This document shows, piece after piece, positions 1 through 10,200 of a stretch of 21,362 nt of DNA; the first letter of the stretch is position 1; every line of letters begins with the position of its first letter. A program made the translations under genes and the position numbers. The notes below the pieces were generated by a model that ran no database searches, had not been told where the DNA came from, and saw nothing but the letters and a program-made list of their open reading frames with translations. Source of the stretch: Perkinsus marinus ATCC 50983 (taxonomy: Eukaryota > Perkinsozoa > Perkinsida > Perkinsidae). The stretch is from the NCBI RefSeq assembly GCF_000006405.1, contig NW_003215453.1:376257-397618 (forward strand). Reading direction: 5' to 3'.

Positions 1-1740
1 ACTCCGCCAGCTCGAGAGAAGAAATTATTTCGCCTCGGAGCCTCCAAGTCGGAGGCGTGTTTGTATATGAATGCCACACAATTGTTACCTAAAGAGCAGC
101 AACGCCTCACAAACTCATACGTGATTTCAGGAACGCCGTCGTCCATGTGGAATTTCATTAAAATGAGAAAGTGAAATTTCAAATTGAAAATTATCCTCCC
201 TCCAACAACCACTGATAGTCGAAGTCCCGACGACTCCGTCGGAGTCACTCCGAGGCTCCCTATTCTTTCAAGTACATTCCACTAAAGATTCCCTCTGTTG
301 GGAGCCGGAACGATCCTCTGGATTAGAGAGCCTAACTGCTCGAGTCCCGTCAGTGCTTGACTCAGCAGTTTACCCAACACAAGCCATACTTAGTCACACA
401 AGATATTTGTCTAATGTTCAACGCTAGATCGTTTGGAGTTCTTGGCTTAGTGAAGAAGACTTAAAGCATCTGCTGAGGTATCATACAGACGTACACATAC
501 TTGCTTGTCATATATCTACCATATAGGATACATGTAAACTCGGAAACCCGAAAAATTCGTATCAGGATATATGTATGTCATATATCATACATCCGTGTTG
601 ACGTAGTAGTCGGAGGAGCATCTGCATGTCGTCGGAGTAATCATCTATATCTTACGATGGAAAGTCGTAGTCGGCCATATCGCGGAACTGTGATTCTTCT
701 GGGAGGATATGAACGCGACAGTGATTAGAAAAGATATCCAAGCAGTGCTCGGCAAGCACTGTAACTTATAAAGCTAGCCAACATCTCGGAGGACTACTGG
801 GATAACTATTCGACCGCACTCGCCAATTGGGCCCTTCGAACCATCGCGGGTGCGCCGTCATGGCGCATGGCGCCGCCATGTGAAATCCATGAATGACACC
901 GGGGTATGTCGACATTATTGTGTGCGTCCATCCTCCTGATAATCTCGGTGATCGTCGTCACTTCGCATCGCAGGCTGCGACTCGCAGCGATGCCATCGCT
1001 GACGGTGACGAGGTCCAAGAGAACTGTTTCGTATGGACCGTCTACGTTATGGTATTTGCGTTATTTCGTATGAGAACAGTGTCGATGCTTTCTATGAATC
1101 CCCAGGCACTGTATCGGATCACATGGTGATTAGTCGATAACAGACGGCCAAGAAGTTTGCAGTGATGATTGAGAGACTCGAACGTGACAGTACCAACTTC
1201 TGCGCGGGCGAGTCAGACAGCGCATTGGAGAAGAGGAGCATAACTCATCAGTTCTTGACCCTTCGGAGTTTCGAGCCTTGATGCTTGATTCTCCCACTAG
1301 GAACCGTTTCCCTCTGGGGTTGCCAGTTTGATTGACTGGGGATGATTCCCGTCCTTGACATGGGCCGCCACAGACGAAATCTTTATGTCTTGTGTCAATT
1401 TGCATTCAGAGTCCGAGTCTCAGACAATTTTCCTGCTTCCGGGTAGGTCCGGTAAAATAAGCAACAATAGAGAATCTCTCCGTCGGCATCCTCAGAAGCA
1501 GTCAGCCTTTGGTGCTCCTTCACCCACTTCGCGAATTTTCGGCGGGTCACCCGCCGCGGGTGCTAAGGACGGGGTTTGGCATAGGTTAATCGCGCAGAGA
1601 GAGTGCCTGCAATATTGCGCCTGATCTCGATCGGGGACCCTTGACAACCATACCCGGGGTAACAACTTCACTGAGTGCTCCCACACGTTGACAACACAGA
1701 AGGTTGTTCTAAAAGTTGGTATTATCATCAGAAATAACAC
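1..1740. other. Unresolved left flank, no assignable gene
   Basis: I cannot assign a gene here. Several stretches look protein-like in composition. One is a plus-strand frame open from the left edge to about 174 (57 codons). Another is a plus-strand stretch from an ATG at 1165 just after a good splice-acceptor-like tract, and there are minus-strand stretches around 560-1020. They lie in different frames and strands, and I recognised no family in them. They could be exons of an unrecognised gene, the 3' end of a gene to the left, or a decayed insertion. A perfect palindrome of the type GACTCCGTCGGAGTC lies near 230. No family A or B element is visible. Confidence 0.3.
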
Positions 1741-3377
1741 TCATCGACGCTTCGACGATGACGACGATTTCTCATCTTCCAACTCGTCCTCGGCTGATAT
1801 CGCCCGGAGAACCTACGACAACCACAGACCTTGAAAACTCGATCAACTTGCCGCGCGCTTTCCAGATCATAACAAATTCGACCCAAAACGACTTGTGACG
1901 AGTAATTTTCTCAACATGGTATATCAACTCATATTAAATAGTGACTTTTCTCAGTCTGTTACCAGATCAACGACCATTAGAAGATCAACACGCGTCGAGC
2001 GACAAATGGGATTCCATACAATCAGTGCGTTGAATGTATTTTCCTGAATCCTATTTCATAGATGCACTGACCAAGCTAGAGGGGGGAGGGCTGAACAGAA
2101 GCTGCCATTAACGATGGCAGTGAAATTACATGTCGGGACATACCATAGAGCGCGAAAAACAAGGATTTTCTACGAGTTTTCTGTATTTCCTGTTATGAAA
2201 CGTATTAGATTCCAGAACATAGCTTACCACGCGCTTCGAAGATTCCTGTAGTTCGCCCGACATCAACACTTCATCAAGAATGTATTGCCTGATGAGGACA
2301 AATAGACTCGCGGATTGACTGAGGCAACTTACGCTTTGTGAAAGTTGAAAATGACGTCCAACTCACAGACATTACCGAAATATCTGTCTAGCATTTCCAC
2401 ATACATGTGGATCGTCTCGAGTGCAATCAGCTCGTTGTCATCTCGATCGATTGAACAAATGAAATAAAGGGAGGCGTATCTTGGAGTGAGGCAGATCAGA
2501 AAGTGCCGAGAAGATGGTATCGGCCCCATACTGGTCAAATAGTAATTGTTATAATTAATAGTAATTGTTATAATTACCCTGGTCAGTTTTAACAGAGAAA
2601 TAGTTTTCATAATGGTCATTGACTAATATGAAAGCTACTCCCCATAATTGTAATACTCACCGTCTATACACAATCTTCTGCTCTCGCCACTCCAGAATGT
2701 TACACAATTTTTGGCCTCTTCTGAGTACCAGATTGGATACCTGCGAAAATTGTGGAATTTGAATACTTTTCTTAGTGAGAAAAGTACCGGTAACTAACAG
2801 CTGGTATTAAATTCCTCATAGACGAGAAGTGAATGACACTTATTATAGACCTTTTCCCACCTCTTTGGCGTCCCTCTGCTGATCCTGAACAGTAGCAGGC
2901 ACATACCATTTCATCAACCTGAAAAAAAGAGAGTGTATTCTTCGTGACCAGCACACAATGTTGAATATAATAAACAGATGTATTTAAATGAGATTTTATA
3001 TTAAGGATGGAATGTAAATACTGCATACTACTACACAAGAGTGGTTAGTAGGGGCTGGTTCCATCAGACGTTCTGCCTATTGGAAGCAGCAGCCTCGGGG
3101 GAGGGGGGGGGGGTTCTTAGTGGGTATGGTAATGCGATTCCCACAGTACCCTTCTGAGGGCCACAGCTATTGAGGTTCTTCATAACTGGATTCCAACATA
3201 CATATGTTACTCCAACACTCTTTCGCATTACAGTGCTTCAATAAAACGGGTTTTCTGCGATGCATTGTGTGATTTTGCGTTTTGACGGTTTTTCCATCAG
3301 GTTTTCCACAAAAGATCCTCCCTGCCGCATTACCTCACTTTCCCTTGTCGACTCACCAATAGGATAAAATGTATCAT
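1741..3377 (-). CDS. AP1S: AP-1-type clathrin adaptor complex sigma subunit, six exons
   Basis: Small (sigma) subunit of a clathrin adaptor complex; with gamma, beta and mu subunits it forms AP-1, which sorts cargo at the trans-Golgi network and endosomes. Exons (minus strand, 5' to 3'): 3377-3334, 2918-2861, 2740-2661, 2479-2333, 2288-2228, 1812-1741; all introns are GT-AG and phases join without a stop to give 153 aa, close to the family's usual 145-160. Diagnostic motifs: SRQGKVRLMKWY near residues 9-20, LEWRE in exon 3, RYASLYF then [18 protein letters not shown] and FNFHKA in exon 4, and [11 protein letters not shown] in exon 5. This is the longin-fold core. R15 aligns with the arginine of AP-2 sigma known to help bind acidic dileucine signals. 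The NELxxLE and FGNVCELD wording favours AP-1 over AP-2 or AP-3. The tail is unusual: [16 protein letters not shown], acidic then a serine run and basic end. The start was chosen because the family begins exactly M-I/M-x-F. It is divergent from the next gene. Confidence 0.93.
2539..2576. repeat. Perfect 19-bp tandem duplication in sigma intron 3
   Basis: The unit ATAGTAATTGTTATAATTA occurs twice head to tail without a mismatch. It lies in intron 3 (2480-2660) of the sigma gene and does not touch a splice site. A recent replication slippage is the simplest reading. Confidence 0.85.
3093..3113. repeat. Poly-G tract in sigma intron 1
   Basis: A run of 11 G follows GGGGGA on the plus strand, which is a C run on the coding strand of the sigma gene. 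It sits within intron 1 (2919-3333). Apart from it this 415-nt intron shows no family A or B copy. Confidence 0.8.
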
Positions 3378-3671
3378 CTAGTAATAGACAACGACAACGC
3401 CTATGTGTAATTAGGTCGGTACAATGTAAATCGCGCGCGCCCGAAAATCAAAGTGACGTTGCCCATGTTCATTGAATCGATTGTGGATCCTAGCATCGTA
3501 TTATACGTGTAATAAGCAATTCTGGAATCGATTCTGGATTTCGAAATCGGTTTATTGAACGATCCCGCGGTTCTGGGAAGTGCGAAATCGCTGAATACAC
3601 ATTCGAGAGGCTCTCTGAGCGTTTCATGTTAAACACGTTTTGTCCCATTTCGTTCCCGGAAGTTGTCTTGA

Positions 3672-3836
3672 CAGTGTGGGAATATATGCAAATGGTCAAC
3701 TACATCTGTATGGAAGTTTTGATGAAATTTTCGTTGATTTTTGTATACTTATACCCAAAATCGTCGGAATTTTTCATAATATAGTGAGGGAACTTACGAG
3801 CTCAGTTGAGGAAACCAAACATACATTCCCACGCTG
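3672..3836 (+). mobile_element. Family A hAT-like MITE, copy 1, with target duplication
   Basis: This is the best-preserved copy. It starts CAGTGTGGGAATATATG and ends CATACATTCCCACGCTG, matching inverted ends, and is 165 bp long. It is flanked by TGTCTTGA (3664-3671) and TGTCTCGA (3837-3844), an 8-bp target duplication with one mismatch. CAGTG ends plus 8-bp duplications are typical of hAT transposons. Internal hallmarks shared by all copies are ATGGTCAACTACATGTG near one end and GAGCTCAGCTGAGGAAA near the other. It has no coding capacity, so it is non-autonomous. Confidence 0.85.
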
Positions 3837-4067
3837 TGTCTCGAGTGAGTGATAGTGAATAAATCGATCTGATTTGATACCATATTTCGATCGAAACCTA
3901 CTTAATGCATCGCGCCTCCATACTTTGCATTTGACCTTATCATAGTTTGTCGATGGTTTTGCTTGTATGAATGTTTTAAGCTGTTGATAATCATCTCCCC
4001 TGCGGTTTGTGAAATCTATCATTTCAATGGCATATACAGTTTTTTTGCTATTTTGAAAAGTGCATAT

Positions 4068-4244
4068 CAGTGTTGGAGGAATTTATGTTGGGTTTCCCCA
4101 GCTGAGCTCAGAAGTTTCCTCACTAATTATAGGAGTTTACATACGAATTCTGGTAGAAATGCTCAGAAACCAACTAGGATTTCCCACAATTTTCATATTG
4201 TCACCAACACATCTAGTTGACCATGTTCATATTTTCTCACACAG
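4068..4244 (-). mobile_element. Family A hAT-like MITE, copy 2
   Basis: Reverse-oriented copy beginning CAGTGTTGGAGGAATTTATG and carrying CAGCTGAGCTC near the left and CACATCTAGTTGACCATG near the right. The right end is worn (CACACAG instead of CACACTG) and no clean 8-bp duplication is seen. Its terminal AG lies just upstream of the start codon of the membrane-protein gene. Confidence 0.75.
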
Positions 4245-4285
4245 GTCTATTAGTTTTTCTCGACCGTTTTTCTTTTCGTATCACG

Positions 4286-7200
4286 ATGATATTCCAATCG
4301 CTTTTATTATTCCTGCTGTTGGTATGTTCACAAGCAGCTATGAATCTGCCAGCTGATGCAGCCGATATATTGATTACGAAAATGCGGACCAGAATTTTCG
4401 TGGAGACGAAAAATTTGGTGAAAAAAGGTAATAAAATTTGGTAAAATTTTACCTCGCCGAAAATTAATATTTTTTCCATCACTTCATTGAAATTAATGGA
4501 GTTAATTCCACGCTGGGTGGTCTTGGGCTTTTTATTACTCAATTTAAGGGCGTTTTCGAATTACTCTGTAAGACTTGAAACTGTTAAACACAACATAAAA
4601 TGTGTAGAGGATCTGTACCAGAATTAGCGACACCAAACATATGCAGTTTTGTGTATAGAAAACGCATTTCAGTGAGAGCTGAATTTCACTTCCTCGTAAG
4701 AGCAGTTTTACTATCAGTCTCTGATATCGATTTAAGGATCGTAATAGAAACGAGTCCCTCACAGGCGCCCAAAATTTCACATATGTCTTCTGCGCCGCCC
4801 TGGAGAAAAAAACCAACGATTTGTCGATCCACCGATATGTGGGTGTCTCTCAGCATTTAAAGAAAATATTGGAGTTTCACCCTAGTGATATGAAAAACAT
4901 ATTTCGCGGAAAAATTTGTGTTTTCGGTCGTGGAAACATATACGTCTTATAATTTTCATGGAGTATTACACCACTTCACGTTAGACGGGTGGAACTCCAA
5001 TGAACTAAATTAGAATCAAAATAGTAATTTTTCAATGGAGTTTCACCCATGGTATGGTGAAAAAATATATTATATAAACCACTTCATATCGCGAATATTA
5101 GTTCTTTGCAGAGTATCACACTATTTTCTTTTAATAGGTGAAAACTCCATGTCGTGATATGCGCAATTTTTTATTCATAGAATAGATTTTTTTGAAAAAC
5201 ACTAACGGAAAAAATTTCTCACAATTCACTTTGCATCGCGTTTTCACCAATTTACGTTAAGTCTGTTTTTTCATCAGATCTTGGAGAGGTATGTAGTAGT
5301 TTGTCGGGTCCTTCTTGCCACTTCGAACGGGTCGGTGGAAACACCAAGAAAATTAGCAGGGAAACGACGCTAGTTGGTGGAGTTATTCCGGATCATTATA
5401 TCAGCGACTCGCCAGGTGAGATACCCTGTGATGGTGAAAATTTAATTGTAGTCGTGAAAGTTGCATAAACTCATCTGGTCATGAAACTGAGCTCTTTAAG
5501 TACTGTTAATGTAATCAGAAATTACTGCGCAGCAGGCGAAGAGAGCGGAGTTGTTATTGCAGTTCATTCGGCCGTCTGTGCGTGGGCATAAATGAAAATA
5601 CTAGCAGACTCGAACGAGAATAGCATCGTGCTGTTGGTAGTGAAATTCTAATAAGAATAAAAATGTAAAGAGCTTGGAGATTTGTTTATTTTAGTAGCTC
5701 AGCAGGTTGAGACGATGTCATCTAGAACACTAGATATTACCGAACTTCGTCCCTTCGTAACGAGGAACTAGTTTATAATACAATTAGTATGTATCATGGA
5801 GTTTTACGTGAAGTGGTGTAAAACTCGGTGAAAAACGCGAAATATGTCGAAGTAGTCATGAAATATGTTTTCCACTAGTGTTTTTCATATCACTAGGGCC
5901 GCCCGTGAAACTCCATGGATATTGATGTATCAATAATTGACTTATTTAATACGAATAATTCCATCCGCGTTTCACACATGACATGATTACACGGATGGTG
6001 TGAATGAAATAATAATCTGATCCATGTTCGTTTTTTGTGAAAAAAAAATTTTATGGGAAAAAATTTTTTTATTTAGGGTTCGATGCGTTAGCTGCGGCAA
6101 TGCCGTATGATGTGTGGGAATTCGATCCGACGAGTCTTCCTGATCTGCTGCTACCTCCTCCCGTTGAGAAGTACGAGGGTAAAATGCTAGATTTGAAACA
6201 ACAAGCTGTCGGGCGACGGGTAGGGAACCTCATTTGTGGGTGTCGCTGAGGGCAGGAAATGAATCTTTAGTAGGTGCCGTCGGGATTTTCGCAAGGACTT
6301 CCGGATGGTGTGGTAGCGTCGTGGCAAGGGAGATGGCTCGTGGATGATTCTTATCGGGCGGAGAAAGGTAGTAATGGGGAATGTTGCGGTTAAGGCTTGG
6401 GAAAATATATAGAAAAAATCAGGAAAATAACAAAATTTTTTTCCAGGAAATCTCAGTTTTGAATTGATAGTGTAGTGATGAATGGATAGTTTGATGAGAA
6501 ATGTTGCGGTTGATACTTCAGAAAATATAAGAAAATATTTCGAAAATTCCAGAAAAATTCCGAAGATTTTTTCCAAGAAATTTCAGCTTGGGTAGTGCGA
6601 TGAGGAATGTTGCTGTTAGTACTTGGTAAAATTTCGGTAAATTTTATTAATTAAAATTTTTGTAATTTTTGGTAAAAAGTTGAATTTATTATATAATTTA
6701 TCATATCTCGACAGTTCGATAATTTTTATTCACTTTACTTTCACTATAAATATATCAACTTTTTTAAAGTACAAGTTCAGTAAAATTTGAATAATTTGGG
6801 AAAAATTTACAATTTTAGAAGTTGTGATTATTCGACTTGGTTCGATGCTAAAAATTGATCAGCGAATTTTCGTTGAATTACTTGGGAAAAATGTCACACT
6901 CAAGATTACGTTTGCAAAGTTGATTCATAGTTGTCGTTTTGCCGAAATTTACCAGTAAATGTGCACATGGTCAACTACATGTGTTGGTGACGATATGATA
7001 AGTATGAAGAAATTTTTCTGGAGAGTTCTCATTCGAATGCGTATATAAACGCTTGAGCTCAGCAGCTGAGAAAAGCGATTACATATATTCCTCCTCCAAC
7101 ACTACTCGTATTTTAGTTTTCTCAGGAACGTCACTGCCCACATATATTCGATTTTCAAAACCAGTGTTAGCTCGAAAAATATGGATAGAATTGGACTCGC

Positions 7201-10200
7201 CGATTCCCGAGGAGACAATTAATGTTAAAGGGGAGAAAGAAAAGGAAAAAGTGGGGAAAAAGAGGAGGAAACAACAGGCTGCGATAGTGAGTGAAAAGCG
7301 CGCGCGCCCTGGTGATCGATTTGAGTGTAGGTGATTTTGCGGAGAGGAACGGAGACTGTTTGGTCTAGTAGAATGCTTATTGGATCGACGACTGTTGATG
7401 TACGTTGGGGGACCTGTTTTGTATCTTTGTGTGAGCAACCTAAGATTCTCTTCGAAATAATAGTGTTAGAAATTTCCTTTCAGGAAAGTCAACGTATGTT
7501 CTAATTTGGAATATATGTTGACTTTCCTCAGCTGAGCTCAGCAATTTTGTTGTTTATATGCAGTAGAAGTGTAGAGAAATTAGTGAGAAATTTCACTCTT
7601 AATTTTCTTTCAGAATTTTCATATTGTCATCAACACATGTAGCTGACCATGTGCGTATTTCATATGTTAAATTTTTGTATTTTTTGGTATCACCAGTTGA
7701 GAAACATCGATACGCGGTAAAGTGGAATAAATGAAATCCACGACTTGGGTAAATTTTGAAAAACTCCTTTTGAATTACTTTATGGAGTTTCACAACCCGT
7801 TTTACGTGAAGTGGTGAAAAACGCGATATTGTTCGCGGTGATATGCAGTAGTCGTGAAATATATTTTTCACTAGTGTTTTTCATATCACTAGGGCCGCCC
7901 GTGAAACTCCGATGTAATATCAATTTTTTTTCTGAGGAAAATTCGTAAAATTTATTATCTCTTGTTAACTAAGTAGTGTTTCTAACTGCAGCTTCAACAC
8001 GGCTTAGATATAATAATCATCTATCACATACTAGGCCTTCTCGGAGAAGGGGCGGAGCTCGGCATCCGGGTTCGATTCCCATGCCTGGCGTTTTTCTGCG
8101 AAAATATGTTTTTTGCACGGAAATCTACATGGTCCGGGCGGAACCCTAATTTCGTATTTTTCCTAGTATCCCCAGAGCGAGAGCTATCGAATGGTGTATA
8201 GCATGTGATCATAACCTCTCTAGATCGAACTGGATAATTTGTACGCACGCACGCACGCACGCACGCACGCACAAAGTGTTAGTAAACTGAGAGAATACGC
8301 TCCGCTCGCTTCGCTCGCTCCGCAACTAAAGTGAAATGGTCATATTCATTATTGTTACTCATATATATCTGGGCGAGCGAGATATGCACGCAACCCAGAA
8401 CTATGCAATGGGAGGAAATTTTTTCCGTTTTTTTCTCAGGTTTTGTCGCATGGTTTATTCGGTCATGCTCCGTTGAGTCCGGTAGATGAAATTGTGGTAT
8501 TGTCGCGAGGCGCTGGGGTGAGAGTAGTTGCTATTGAACTGGATGAGCCTGGTAAGCAGCAATTTGTGATGGAGTATATTGGGATCTCGCCCTGTTGATT
8601 GAATTTTATAAAGCTAAAGCTGATCTTTTGTGAGCTGGGAGTCTAACTAGGCTGTGTTGTCGTGGTAGCCGTTGGAATTCAAACTCACACATACAGCACG
8701 CATGCGCAAGGGGAATTCGCTGTTGTTGCGGTATATGGCCGTAGTTTTAATGGATAATAATTAGTGTTGGAATATATGTTCGTTTTCCTCAGCTGAGCTC
8801 GGGAGTTTCCTCACTAGTTGTTTATGAATTCGAGTAGAAGTGTTGAAAAGCCAACAAGAAAACCCACAAAATTTCCTCTCAGAATTTTCATATCGTCACC
8901 AACACATGTAGTTGACCATGTGCATATTTTCCCTCAACACTGATGGCAATATGGATAATATAATACTAAAAATAATACTAAATCGTGTTTTTTCTGAAAA
9001 ATTACGAGATGTAAATATACAGTGTGAACCAAATCGTCATCCGAAAAATTTTTTTTCACGGCTTTAATTTTTGTAAGTCAACTTTGAGTAGTATTATAAA
9101 GAATCGATTGACACCAACATTTTAGAAGCGTTGTATAGTCGTACTAGTCTGAAATTTGAGAAAACATAGATATGCGTATGTGTTTGATTCGCAGTGTGTA
9201 TATGTATATAAACACAGTGTTGGAATATATGTTTGCCTTTCTCAGCTGAGCTTAGGAGTTCACGAACGAACTCGGGTAGAAGTGTATAACGATGCTAGTT
9301 TTCTTGGAATTTTCATACAATGCCATAGTGTGATGTTGAAATTGAAATAGTGAAGTTTTCATTTTCACAAAAATAATGAGAAAAGAAACGCTTTTTTTCT
9401 TTTTTTCGTGGAAAAATTTTCGAATTTTCAGGTCATGTTTTGGTACCGTTGATGCTGTTGACTAAAATGCCGGTTCCTGAGGGTGGCCTTGTGCTGAAAC
9501 ATGTTATGGTTGATTCCGTGTTGTTGAGGAAAGAGCAGCTGACGAGTGTAAGGGAATTTTTGTGTATTTTGGGTGGTTTCACTGATTTTGTTGAATTAAT
9601 GAAGTTAGGGAGTAGATTTATGATTGTTTATACAGATGAAATTTAGTCACTAGTCGCGAATGATATTGGTAGCTTGATGACATATATATGAGATTATATT
9701 GCAGTTTCACCTGTTTTACGCGAAGTGGTGATATGCAGTAGTCGTGAAATATATTTTTCACTAGTGTTTTTCATATCATAGCCGCCCGTGAAACTCCAAT
9801 TTGATCTGGTATATTCAATAATTTCCACGTGATAACGTAGAACTTAGTGTTGTTGAGGAAAGAGCAGCCGACTAGTGTAAGCGAAATTTTATTGTGTAGT
9901 TTTGATGAATTTTTGGAGATAGGTTTAGATGGAATTAACTCGCTGGTTTTGTTGCAAATGTGGAGTATCGTTTATTCTGAATTGGAGTTTCACCCGGTTA
10001 ACGTGAAGTGGTGTTATGGGGCGTATATGTTTGCGCGAGCGATAATACAATTGTTTTCCGCGAAGTGAAATATGAAATATGTTTTTCATATCACTAGGGT
10101 GAAACTCCATTTTAGTACTGTTTTATGGAAAAAATCTTCACAGTGCGTTGATGAGAAGATTCGTTTTTTTCAGTTGCATGATGCGATTAGTGGTGGATAC

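Larger units (their letters stand above)
3378..4285. other. Intergenic gap between divergent genes
   Basis: About 900 bp separate the two divergent start codons, so any promoters of both genes should lie here. A short CG-alternating segment and a TGACGT motif occur near 3430-3460, but I see no convincing core promoter. The right half is taken up by two family A elements (listed separately). The second ends 42 bp before the ATG of the next gene with a CACAG that would work as a splice acceptor, so an intron in the 5' UTR is possible. Confidence 0.5.

Noticed and set aside
1492-1740. Minus-strand frame directly downstream of the sigma gene
   Set aside because: It begins after the sigma stop codon in intergenic sequence, lacks splice or family support and overlaps equally open plus-strand sequence.
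7287-7334. Extension of exon 4 to the GTAG at about 7331
   Set aside because: It would enter exon 5 in a frame that stops quickly. The GTGAGT donor at 7287 is stronger and gives phase 0, matching exon 5.
8024-8272. 82-codon minus-strand frame
   Set aside because: Its start is made of the ACGC microsatellite (Arg/Ala/Cys/Val repeat) and the rest runs through the tRNA-like fragment; no protein similarity.
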